64,000 nt of DNA. It comes from Lineus longissimus. Its lineage: Eukaryota > Nemertea > Pilidiophora > Heteronemertea > Lineidae. Both the position numbers and the translations under genes were made by a program. Of the stretch, positions 53,011 through 64,000 are shown piece after piece. The notes under the pieces were generated by a model. It searched no databases. It was not told the DNA's origin and saw only the letters and a list, made by a program, of their open reading frames with translations. The stretch lies in the NCBI RefSeq assembly GCF_910592395.1, contig NC_088308.1, forward strand, positions 13,657,001-13,721,000, in the 5' to 3' direction. Numbering within the stretch: position 1 is the stretch's first letter; every line of letters starts with the position of its first letter.

Positions 53011-54700
53011 AGACAGAATACATGGTTTGGTTTTCTGAGTGGTGAGAGATAGCGGGGATCTTTTCCTTGCATTTGAACGATAATCCTTGGGTGAATGGAT
53101 GGTGTATTATGGATTATAACCTACATCTAGAAGTGGTCAGGCTGCCAAGGTAAGGCACTAGTCCTTCGGGCTAGTTGCTCAGAGATTTTAAGCACTTCCT
53201 GCTAGCCAAAGTTAAAAAGTAGCTAGTTCCTTGTGTCAGACTAGCCGATTCTTCGACCCCTGCTATTTTCGGAGTTAACATCAATATTTAAAGTTCTCAC
53301 CCACTCCTGACTATTCTTTTGCTTCAGATAAATAAAATTAGAACCCTAACAATGATTTTGAGCTACCTTTCACTGATTTCATTCAATATTTTCTGAGTAC
53401 TTTTGCAGAATTTCAGGCCTATACCGTTGGTGTGATCAACTGCCATTTCGACTTGTCAGATTTGGAAGACAGAGCAAATTCTGCTCAATCATGCCACAGA
53501 TTGAAAACACATGCTATTTGTTGATGGGTAGACCGCCAAGCACTTACCATCACCTGGTGAGACTTTTGGAGCAATATTAGTTAGCCTATTAACATAGAAC
53601 CCAGACATAGCAAGCAGCCATCTTGATCACCACACGAGGCTCTACAGGGTATTGGGAAATGAAACAATAATTCCCAGAAATCAATGAGAAGTAGTTTGAA
53701 TTGATTATTTATCACTGAAAAGAGAAAAGGGGCAGTAGGAGAAGTACATATATATCTACCTTTGATACAAAATATCTCATAACCATCATAAAACATTAAA
53801 CTTAATGGGCTCATGAAGAATAAGTTCCGACAATCCTTTCGCTTAACAGCTACACCTTCAGCCAAAAGGTGGAGTTGATGGACGAGATATTATATATGAA
53901 AATGGATCCATCTACCTCACATCCAACTGGCCAAATCATGATATCTCATGTAACAATGTGTTATGCATTGTGAACCCAGGGTCGTGACCCAGTAAACAAA
54001 CCAGTCTAAAAACCTACATGTACTTATCCGAAAGGGCCAGAAATAAACAGACCTCAAGCAATAATCTAAATATTAAAGAAAACAAACATACCTGGTGAAT
54101 CAATCGATCCTTGTCCGTGTTAGTTTGTCGTCTTCCTGCCTGCTGCGGTCAAAGTGCTGATAACCTCAGTTCAAATTTCGCTAGAAAATTCGCTGATTTC
54201 TAGCATTTTTCCCGAGGAAATATAGTGACATCCAACAAAAAAATAATCACCCAGAAAGCTTTATTGAATCCCCATTCATGTTGAATAAAACCAGCTTATT
54301 GTATTTTTACCTGCATCTTGAAGATTCTTGTGGCTTTTATAAAGTTGTTCTGTCCATGAAAAATATTCTAAATGGGCAGCCATGCATGCGCAGGGATTCC
54401 ATCCGTGACATGCACGCAGGAAGTGACGTCATCTGGTGGTAGCGGGAATTCAAATTCGAATTACATAAGCATTCAGTGGCCATTAGGCACATGGCAAATC
54501 AGTACTAATTTAATTTTTCTCCTCATCTTGACATCCAATCATATTCAAAAATTGGCTGATTGGATTTATTTCAAGTCTGAGATTACAGAAATTGAAAAAA
54601 CACTTATTTCTCCAAGAAATGATGTCTGAGCGGGTCAAATTTTTTTGGGAGAATAGAGAGTCCCTAGATACATGTCCACACTGGTTTAGAACCTTCCAGC
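53011..54700. other. No recognisable gene (1.7 kb)
   Basis: Unassigned. The frame at 53,581-53,865 (minus) has no domain. I looked here for the preceding Cav3 exon and did not find it. Confidence 0.45.
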
Positions 54701-55100
54701 TCAAATAGAAACGAAGCGTGTCACCTATCGGTGATTTAGCGACCTTTGTCCTCTGTGACTTTGAAAAGTAGGTCAAATCAAAACCCATTATGATATATGA
54801 TGTACCCTTGCTAGGAATACTTACAAAATTGAATATCATGAAAATATGACCAAATCACGGGTCATATTGCATGTTTTATGTTTTTGCATTTCACCACCTG
54901 GTGGCCAAACCAAGAATAATTGTGGGACAAAATTTGGTGAGAATTGCCGCAGGGGCCAAAGGTACATATGTACCAAGTTTTCAGTCCAGACATCAAGCGG
55001 TTACGAAACGTGCCGCCCTAACATACGCCACCAGTGGACGACGACAACGATGACAATGGATGCCACGTCATCACATAGGCTCTTGAGGTGAGCCAAAAAT
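54701..55100. repeat. Dispersed ~300-bp repeat family, one unit
   Basis: Contains cctctgtgactttgaaaagt, tgatgtacccttgctagga, accacctggtggccaaacc, gcggttacgaaacgtgcc and the end phrase gacgacgacaacgatgac followed by gtgagccaaaaa. Confidence 0.75.
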
Positions 55101-55625
55101 GAAAGTGAAACGCTCAAGAAACAGTCTGTGCTTGATCAGGCATCGGTCAGATGATATCCTGAACAAGGCATCTATGGAAGCAAATCCAGAAAGAGACTTA
55201 ACCTTCGAAGGGCACACTTATCACTCAGTGAAAAGTCAGTCCTGGGGGTTGTTTTCAAATTCAAAATAAAAGTGTAACCTCTTTAAATTAGTCTCACAGA
55301 CTGAACCATAACACTCAACAGCCAACCGTGCCCACATGATGTGAGCCGTGAGCGAGTGGTGTACTACATTTTGAAAATTGTCTATCGTCTACGACATGTG
55401 ACAGAACAGGATCTAGTGGACTTAATGATGAGGTACTATCAAATAAGGTGTCCATCAAATGAATCATGAGGGCCTGTTGAGTTATACTCTAAGCCTGCAC
55501 AGCGCAGTGTACAGACAGTACAGGATTGCCAACCAAAAACATGAGCATTGCTGCGTAAGGAAACTGCAGTGGAATTCATACTACGATGTCATAGGCCTAA
55601 TGTGACTTTCAAAATAATTGTAAAC
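55101..55625. other. No recognisable feature
   Basis: Short frames only. Confidence 0.4.
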
Positions 55626-56979
55626 AAACGTAAATGGCGAGATTTGTTGACCGTCCCAAAATGGCCGACGGCGAATTCTCCGGTCGCTAGCGCAGTCCAT
55701 AAACAAGCATCAATTTTACCAACTTTGGGTGCAAGCTTGGTCATAAAAGTTACAGAACTGTTAGAAATACATCTAAACAACATATATATACAGTTAAAAG
55801 TGCATAAAAATCCCGTTTCAACCTCCGGGCGCTACCTTTTTTTCTCCGCCACACGCCGGGCCCTACCGGTTATTTAGTGCGACCGCCACCAGAGTGTTTA
55901 TCACGATCTTTCGCCGTTTTAATTGCGCGTTTTAGGTAGATTAATCAATTATTACATGCATGCATTATATATCACCGAAATGATAATTGCGTAGGCTATT
56001 TGAAACTAAGTTCAGATGTCATTTTCTATCTTTGAATTGAATTTAGGCGAGTGATTTTTGACACCCGGTCGACATATCAGGACTTGCAAAATTCACGCGA
56101 GATCGCTTGCATCATCGGCACTTTTGAAAACCGAATTTCACAAATTCCACAAATATTTATCACATACCATATGTATCACCACAAAGGTAACTCTCTAGAC
56201 TATTTGAAACCAAGTTCAGATACTTATTTTCACAAAAATTCGAAGCTATGCAAGCGATTTTTCAGTGGTAGAGATCGACGGAAACAAATTTTTCGCTCTA
56301 AAAACGTAAATGGCGAGATTTGTTGACCGTCCCAAAATGGCCGACGGCGAATTCTCCGGTCGCTAGCGCAGTCCATAAACAAGCATCAATTTTACCAACT
56401 TTGGGTGCAAGCTTGGTCATAAAAGTTACAGAACTGTTAGAAATACATCTAAACAACATATATATACAGTTAAAAGTGCATAAAAATCCCGTTTCAACCT
56501 CCGGGCGCTACCTTTTTTTCTCCGCCACACGCCGGGCCCTACCGGTTATTTAGTGCGACCGCCACCAGAGTGTTTATCACGATCTTTCGCCGTTTTAATT
56601 GCGCATTTTAGGTAGATTAATCAATTATTACATGCATGCATTATATATCACCGAAATGATAATTGCGTAGGCTATTTGAAACTAAGTTCAGATGTCATTT
56701 TCGATCTTTGAATTGAATTTAGGCGAGTGATTTTTGACACCCGGTCGACATATCAGGACTTGCAAAATTCACGCGAGATCGCTTGCATCATCGGCACGTT
56801 TGAAAACCGAATTTCACAAATTCCACAAATATTTATCACATACCATATGTATCACCACAAAGGTAACTCTCTAGACTATTTGAAACCAAGTTCAGATACT
56901 TATTTTCACAAAAATTCGAAGCTATGCAAGCGATTTTTCAGTGGTAGAGATCGACGGAAACAAATTTTTCGCTCTAAAA
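55626..56979. repeat. 676-bp tandem duplication, two nearly identical units
   Basis: Unit 1 is 55,626-56,301 and unit 2 is 56,302 to about 56,979. I noted only about three substitutions and one indel between them (for example cgcgtttta/cgcatttta, tttctatc/tttcgatc, ggcactttt/ggcacgttt). Each unit starts aaacgtaaatggcgag, then ccaaaatggccgacggcg (a YY1-like word with an ATG), a C/G-rich middle (cctccgggcgct, acgccgggccc) and an AT-rich end. No long ORF. Confidence 0.9.
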
Positions 56980-59970
56980 TGACATGAGACGAGCACCAAC
57001 TTCCGCTGATTTGTGCACAAAATTTCCGGAATATTATAAAAAACTATTGATAAATCTGAATTATATAGACTCTTTTCAGTACCTAAACAAATTTCAGGTA
57101 CATGGTCATGTTGATTAAAAGAGTATCAACCGATTGAACATGAGAAAGTTCATTCACCTTCATTGAAGCAGCGACTACCGCCATTTTTAAATGGTGGCAT
57201 CTCTTCTATCGATCGGCCAATCAGCGGCACTGCTTGCAAAAAAGTTAAGCCACCGCCAAATTTGAAATCGCCAAAATTCAGGCAATGTGCCTGCAGCGCC
57301 AACTGGCGGTGAAAACTATATTAATTCCATTAAAAGTAAAAAATGAAAAAATATTTAAAAATATTCAGCCACATTTGAAAACAATATTTGCTCTGTGGAC
57401 CGAGGTAAAAAGGGAAAGAAATCTAAACGCGAAATGACCTCATTCTCTTAATACAGGTCGGATCGCGCCGATTTTTCGTTTTTTGAGTTCACCTTGGGCA
57501 ACTCCTAATTTAGCACCGTCAACGAAGTGGCTAGGCCTTCCCGGTCAGAAATGTCCAATTTTGTCCACAGATGGGTCCCTAGATGGATGGATTGCAGGAC
57601 GGACACCATTTGAACAGCTATACTACTAGCTCCGCTGACTTTGTCAGCTGAGCTAAAAACCAATTACAGACAAAATGGATATGAATACTGCAGAACAGAA
57701 AATTTTCGCGGCATAACATATTTCATGGAATTCCGGGTGATGGACATATTTGCGGCAGAATATTTTCACGAGTCATGAATTTGTTCATACTAAAATTAAA
57801 ATTGTCTATTTTGACTAAGAGCTATTACTGCATGTCGATAGAGTATACTCAAATCCATTGACAACAGGTCTCACTTTATGGAGTAATTAAGCAGAGCACA
57901 CAAAGATGAGCATTAATTAGGCAAAAGTCTTTAAAGAGGTGTAAACTTTGTGTTTGTTAGAGGTAATCATGACACGTGCTAATTGTACAGAATATAAAAG
58001 GTATTTTATTAATCATCTCGTGTATGTTTAGTAAGCTCATATCTACATAAGGCCTAGCTGGATGCAGTAACAGTTGAAGCATCGCAACAATGACACATGT
58101 CTTGCTGAGGTCTCGTTAGAGCGTTTTTCCCAAATGTACGCGATGATGACAACCCCCATTAACAGGACGTAACATTTATTTTAAAATGTGTTTCCAAAGT
58201 GAATGCATGAGGACAACCCATTTGTGACGTATATCACTGGAAACGCCCGATTCCTCTGATTCTGCAGGATGTTAAATCAGGCATTTTATTTCTTTAAATA
58301 AATCATAAGCATCGCATTTGCTCCTAGTTCTGTTCACCATCCCAAATGGCAATATTGCGAATCAGCGAAAAACGCACCAACTGGCACTGGACGGCATTTC
58401 AACAAGGGGCCGACGCACATCCCAAGTTCAGTGTACACATACATCGGCAACAACAGTAAAATGCGTAGTTTCTTGTTAGCCGCCTATTGAGTAGCGCTCT
58501 AGGTTTCAGAAACTCCAAAAAACATGTCTTTGCCAAAACAACTGCTGAATCAACACTGACATACTGTGAGGACCAAGAAATCAATGATTTTAGGAACTAC
58601 AGTGGGGGGGGGGGGGGCGCGGGAATGAATAAAAAAAAAACTCCCTAATGAGACCTGAAAGGCAAGAGATGTTTGCAGCAGAATATTTTCGCAAGCTTGG
58701 CCTACTCACGAAATTTGCAAGAACACCATTTTTTCTATTCTACAGTAGTCCATCTAATTGAATGTGGGCGCAATAACATTGCATCATCAGGCTCTAGTTG
58801 GTCTAACATCTGATGTGAAAGATGACCAAGGGAAAACTCCCTTTCTGACACTGAAGCCCTTTCAACATAAGGAAAGTGCAAGAGTGAGAATTCCACAACT
58901 TAACATGTTGAGTGCAAACTACGTATATATATGGAATACGGCTAAAATCCCCCACCTTTCTAAGGCCTATAAAAGCTTAACCCTTTTGCTAATGGCCAAC
59001 CACAGAGCAGTTGATCGACACCCCACCGCAGCGTACTGGTATGCAGCAGAGCGGTTGATGCAGTAAAGCATTGATTTCATAAAATATACGTTGCTGCCAT
59101 CTTTGAATACCATATTGTCCTGGGGTAATTATATGTAAATTTTGTTTATGTTTCCAATTTTTTAGCAAAAGATTTTGTTTTCTATCATTCAAATACATTC
59201 AGTATACAGCTCAGATGCAAAACAAAATTGCATCTGTCAAAACTTCTGAATTTTGGCAATTTTTTTACTAAAATCCCCCAAAAACCAACTTTGCCCTTTT
59301 TTTGATATTTTCTGGTTCTGAAATATGCCCAACAACCATAGTAATCAATATCTTTCATGTTTTTGACCAATAACCTAATGGTTATTGCCCCATTGGAGGC
59401 TTTGTTTAAAAATATCACTTGAAATAGAGTCACAGAATATGTTAATTGTGTCGCATGACCTAATTTGCATGAAATTTGCATATTTTCCTATATATAATGT
59501 AAAGTATAGTTAGTTGGTTATTAGTTACAACCAATTGTTTGTCTTTAACTCATCTGGTTATGGAGCACCAGGCTTGGGAAAAAAAGCTCCAAAAATGGCT
59601 TGCTGAAGCGAGCAATACCCCTCAGCCTATGTGAGGTGAATAATGATTTTGGTAAGAGAAGGGAAGTATAGGAGAGCATAGTGTTTTATATTATGGCTGA
59701 TGTTATTTTGGGTTGAGTTACGTGGAGTGTCATTATTGGCTTTGCGGGTGTGGGGAAAAAGACAATGGATGGCGATAGTGTCTTGGAAATTTTAACAGAT
59801 CATGTCAAGGCAGCCAACAATGTATTTATCAATCAAATTTGGCCCCAACATCCCGGCCTTTAAATGTGAACTAAATGGGTGAACATTTATGAAAGAGACA
59901 CTGAAAGTCGCACATCACAAACCTATTAAAAATTAAGCCCTCCTAGCTATCACCGTTAGTGTCAATATGA
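56980..59970. other. No recognisable gene; one repeat edge
   Basis: 57,430-57,660 resembles the 3' part of a dispersed family (ccaattttgtccacag, gatgggtccctag, then ctgactttgtcagctgagct). A run of G lies at about 58,604-58,617. Otherwise nothing supported. Confidence 0.4.
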
Positions 59971-60760
59971 CCAAAGTCTGTTTAGGTAAGCGCCCCCTAT
60001 CTTGGCCATAAAGGGTTAGAATTTAAAAAATGTAAAAAACTCTCTGACCTGTTCTGGCCAACGTACATACGCACCTAGTTTGAGACAAATCCATCCAGCC
60101 GTTAATGTAAAAATGCCCAAAATCTGAAAATCACCTGCCACGCCCACTTTTAAGAGCGCTTCAGCTTGGATGTTCCCAATTGATGTCAACACAAAAAATT
60201 TTCAAATTTCATAATCTGAAACAAACTTTTTACCTCTGTGACCCTGAAAATAGGTCAAGGCCAAAACCTGTACGATATATTATGTCCCCTCATAAGAAGT
60301 AACCACCTTAAAAATCTCAGTGAGCTTTGATCAATATTTAGTGAGATATCACACTTTTTGTGTTTTCGCATGATACCCTCTGGTGGCCAAACCAGTAACG
60401 TTTCAAGGTTGAATGTCAGTTTATGAGTCACTTAGGGTACACATATACAGAGAATGGGATCAATAGCTTCAGTGGTAACAAAATGTGAACATTACATCTT
60501 GACCTCTGTGACAAAAAGAAGGTCAAGGTCAAAACCCATAAGAAACATTGGCATTTTTATGGTAGAGGTATCTGCCATAAAAATTTCAGGAAGCTGCAAT
60601 CGAAATTGGTGGAGTTATTGCATTTTTTGTGTTTTCACATAGTGCCCCCTGGTGGCCAAACTGTAAATGAGAACATGCTAGATTTTCAATTCAAAATTAC
60701 CAGTCATCTGTTCTTACTACCAAAAAAATTCAGCACGCTGTGACCAATCATTACAGCCAG
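59971..60760. repeat. Dispersed ~300-bp repeat family, two diverged units
   Basis: Phrases: tacctctgtgaccctgaaaa, gatatcacactttttgtgtt, taccctctggtggccaaacc, then a second unit with an exact GCCCCCTGGTGGCCA at 60,644-60,658. Confidence 0.7.
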
Positions 60761-61288
60761 ATCCCGTTAGCGAAGGTCAAAAAGCGAACCTCAGGTTCCA
60801 AAGGCAAATGCATTGAGGCCGTGAGGTTGGAGTTTCTCTTTGAATTGCCCAATGATGTTGTTATTAGGGTAATCAGGCGTGATCAGAGATTAGCGCAATC
60901 TAGCCTATGGCATGTCTGGCTGACCTACCACAGCAGGTGTTACGGAATTTGTTATCGTTACTCCTGCTGTAAGTGGCACATCATCTGACAAAATCAGAGT
61001 GTACTCAATGTAGGCCTAATGGCAATGCTTCAGATGAAGACCTGATTGGTCCTGTCGGATGCTTGTTTCTATATTGCAATATTGTAGTTGATCATGGTGC
61101 AGGATGTAACTGCTTTTTCGGACTGTTTGTTTATAGTAGGCCTATGTGAAAAAAACATTTCTTTTTTTTTCATAGTTTTTAATCAGACTGGTTAAAACAT
61201 GTACCTTGCTTTTTAAGTTAGGCCTGTAAACAATAATGACGTAGGGGCCTTGAAGGCTTTAAACAATATTGTTCCGCCCTGCGAAGAG
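60761..61288. other. No recognisable gene
   Basis: Unassigned; a short plus-strand frame here has no domain. Confidence 0.4.
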
Positions 61289-63725
61289 TATGGCACGCCA
61301 AAGCGGAATTATTTCAACCCTGAAAAAATATTAGCAACTACAAATTTCTTGGCAACAGAGAAGAAATACTATTTAAACTTTCAAAAATATACCTGACAAT
61401 CTTTTAAAAAAGATAAATTTTTTTAGACTCAAGTCAACATTTTGAAAAAACAAGCCAACAATTTTTTTTCGTGATACTTCGAAAATTTCGTTTACATTTT
61501 TTTTTTTTCTCTTAAAAATATTTTCCACGCAATTTTAAAAAAAAATCTTGACAAAATTTTACTGCAACATTTATTTTCGTTCAAGATTTTTTCTTGGCAA
61601 CATTTTTTTCGTTCAACATTTTTTCCGTTCAACAACGAGCGCCACCTATGAACTGCTAATAGAACTCGCGTGCAGGGACGAGGTTAAGCTGGGGTACTTC
61701 ATACTCATAGCAGGTCAGGAATTCTGATAGTTCGTTCGTATGTTGTTGATGCCATCTCAAAACAAGCGCCTTTTATCATAAGCGCGCAGCAGAAAAGCCG
61801 AAGGCTGTTCTGCGAAGCGCTACTTATGGTTAACGTGCATACGACGTATCCAATGTTAACAATGTTTCTCAAGTCCATGGATTCGTTTCAAATGGCTTAA
61901 ATTTGACTTAAAATGGCTGCCAGAAGAGATAAACGCGCGAATGAAGCAACTCGACTATTCTGAGCTCCGAGAGAGAACCACATGAATATTCACACTTTTT
62001 TTTAATCACACTTCAATTTCAGGGGGTTTACCCCCCGACATATGTGTTTTGAAACTTTAGTAATAATATCCAAAAGATGCTTAAAATGGATATAATCCCG
62101 AATTGATGAAGCAAAAGACGGGCAGGCGTTTCGAGAAAAAAAATGTTATTTTGAGATTTCAATAAACCTTTTGAACGAATTCCACATGGGCCGTGGTGGG
62201 ATCCGAAGACACCTCAAGGAGGAATGTATGTTTTTATAGGGTACCATTGGTTTTGCCGATCTTCTGTTTTTTTCTAAAGAATAATCAATATTCGCTAGCA
62301 GGCTTTTTATGCTCCCCGGTATGAAGAGGGTTCTATGTTCCTCGAGTTCTTTGTTCATCAGTCTGGTGTCTTCAAGTCTCTTGGCCAGCAAAAACCCTTT
62401 CCAACCAATTTTTTATGCATTAACCATTCGGCAACATGTTGGTGGGGAAAAAACCTGATCCCTAGATCCCTGACCCCTTGAATTGGTTGCCCAGGTATGA
62501 CCACAAGCAATTGTCTCAAGGAAGCCACCAGTACGACCTCTTGGGAGTCTTGCCAATATCATGCCAGTGAAAAGGAAGGGTAATGATGGTTGAGGGTTGC
62601 AGTTAGGGTACCATCAAAGGAGTACCTCTTCCTCGCTCTGGGTTAAACGGGTCAAAGGACTACACCATCATGAAGGTTTGGGGGTTCCACTCGAGCGCCC
62701 CAGGGTAAGCAGCTCGGAAGGACTTATTGAGAGGCCAATAGGGGTTTGAGGGGCCTCCCCCCCCCCCCCAATGCACTGGCTAAAACATGTCAGAAGGATG
62801 GGGGTTGGGGGGGGGGCTCTCCATGGCGACAGTTGCGCGAGTTCAATAGAGCTTGCACTTTACATTATAATCTGCCAGAGTCCCAGACTACGATAGTCTG
62901 GACACCTTTCGGGGGGGGGGGGACATTTTCCATTTCTTTGCCGGCTATTATGACGATGGAGTTGAGTTACTGCTAATGCGATACACGGAGAAAACTGTCT
63001 ATCAAAACAAAAAATTGGCGGAAAGAACTATAGCAGGGTCCCAACCAGGGGGATTGGGGGGTTTCTCCCCAACCTAAAGGCGCTGCGCGCTTACTAGGGC
63101 ACTACACTGATTATATTACTTCTCACATAGGATCAGATGAATAAGTTCGCGTGTTGGTTGGTGGTGATTGGTGTGCAGCTAGGATTGTGGTGACAACCAC
63201 GTGCGTAAGATATTCGTGTAAAGAAACATGCCAGAAGTACCCCGTAGCTAAACCTTGTCTCGAGGGGATATAGTTCAATTAGTTGTTCACAGGTGGCGCT
63301 CGTTGTTGGACGAAAAAATTGTTGACAAAAAAAATGTTGCAAGAAAAAAATCTTGAACGAAAATAAATGTTGCCGTAAAATTTTGTCAACATTTAAAAAA
63401 AAAATGTTGCGGGAAAATATTTTCAAGAGAAGAAAAAAATTGAATATTTTTTTCACGAAATAATGAATTTGTAAAGTTTTTTTTTGACGAAAAAAAGTTT
63501 AACCCCAAAATAATTTTTTTCTCACGAATTTTTCTAAATGTCAAAAACAAATGTTGGCTTGTTTTCTCAAAATGTTAGATCTTTTTTTTAAATAATGCTT
63601 ATATTTTGTACAGGGTTGAAATAATTCCGCTAATGTTGGCTTGTTTTCTGAAAATGTTGGATCGTTTTTAAAATGTTGCTAATATTTTGTACAGGGTTGA
63701 AATAATTCCGCTTTGGCGTGCCATA
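61289..63725. mobile_element. 2.44-kb element with long inverted repeats and 6-bp target duplication
   Basis: GAAGAG lies immediately left (61,283-61,288) and right (63,726-63,731). Ends are TATGGCACGCCAAAGCGGAA and its complement. The inverted similarity extends roughly 370-430 bp inward, to caacaacgagcgccacct (about 61,632-61,649) and its counterpart at about 63,291-63,308, through stretches of caacatttttt words. A minus-strand 81-codon frame (62,146-62,391) has no recognised domain. Long repeats and a 6-bp duplication recall Polinton-type or a few other superfamilies, but the ends do not start with AG, so no assignment. Confidence 0.75.
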
Positions 63726-64000
63726 GAAGAGCGATTGTGTGCAAAGCGGTGGGACAGAATGGGGTACAACTAGATTACCCTGGGCTCACTGTCATCCATC
63801 CGAATTTTACCACCCCAATGCCTTGCCTCTATCTTAACCTAACTTGAAAATAGTACACATCCCTGCGGCCTATATAATGTATGCTATTGCGTGGCCTACT
63901 TACTGACACAGACTCCCTGTAGCCAGGTCCGAACTATCCGTCCAATTTCAACTTAAGCTAAAAAAATTGCAATGCATCAGGTGTGGATATACTGCCTATC
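63726..64000. other. Right edge of window, nothing recognised
   Basis: No feature beyond the 6-bp target duplication at its left edge. Confidence 0.4.

Noticed and set aside
53581-53865. 94-codon minus-strand frame considered as the missing Cav3 exon
   Set aside because: Lacks the NFDNIGYAWIAIFQ-type sequence expected before the pore loop and has no matching splice phase.
58758-59066. 102-codon plus-strand frame
   Set aside because: No recognisable domain, no splice or promoter context and no repeat-independent support.
62746-62976. Plus-strand frame with proline and glycine runs
   Set aside because: Made of C and G homopolymers within a nonautonomous element; not a gene.
1-64000. CRISPR arrays, bacterial operons, tRNA or rRNA genes
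   Set aside because: Tandem repeats here lack unique spacers, the genes are spliced and eukaryotic, and no tRNA or rRNA signature was seen by eye.

Overview
This window is animal nuclear DNA. It has spliced exons with GT/AG borders, introns of many kilobases, AATAAA signals and a very heavy, nested load of transposable elements. The mix (DIRS elements, L2/CR1-like and other LINE fragments, a pogo-like element, THAP-domain transposase and P2X7-like domains, many short inverted-repeat elements, frequent taggcctac-like words) suggests a marine invertebrate such as an echinoderm, hemichordate, lancelet or mollusc. I cannot name the species from sequence alone.

The host gene I can recognise is a T-type (Cav3) voltage-gated calcium channel on the minus strand. 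Two consecutive exons are visible. One (48,078-48,170) encodes the domain I pore loop and start of S6. The other (12,945-13,722) encodes the end of IS6 and the I-II linker, with the gating-brake region and a polyhistidine run. They splice in phase across an intron of about 34 kb, and most of the window is the contents of that intron. Other channel exons were not found.

The intron holds, from left to right: (i) a dispersed/tandem duplicated block (10.9-12.4 kb) on the 3' side of the I-II linker exon; (ii) a degraded two-gene DNA transposon (about 14.56-27.97 kb) with a P2X7-like zinc-binding-domain gene on the plus strand and a convergent ten-exon THAP-domain transposase-like gene on the minus strand, bounded by an imperfect ~50-bp inverted repeat; (iii) a 6.44-kb DIRS retrotransposon (20,560-27,000) inserted in a dispersed repeat inside intron 1 of the THAP gene; (iv) tandem/dispersed ~300-bp repeats (28.1-30.3 kb); (v) a 5'-truncated L2/CR1-like LINE (30.3-36.05 kb) split by a 3.07-kb element with an 8-bp target duplication; (vi) nested inverted-repeat elements (36.6-39.3 kb); (vii) a 3.93-kb pogo-like element with an intact 464-aa transposase ORF (42,988-46,919).

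Left of the channel exons, 1.8-9.6 kb is satellite-rich. An ~80-bp tandem repeat alternates with a ~345-bp tandem repeat, and every ~345-bp unit carries a type I hammerhead-ribozyme-like motif. The block also contains two copies of a LINE 3' end. To the right of 48.2 kb are a second, decayed DIRS copy (about 50.0-53.0 kb, minus strand), a nearly perfect 676-bp tandem duplication (55.6-57.0 kb) and a 2.44-kb element with long inverted repeats and a 6-bp target duplication (61.3-63.7 kb). A third DIRS fragment lies at the left edge. Apart from the pogo-like ORF, nearly all element genes carry stops or frameshifts.
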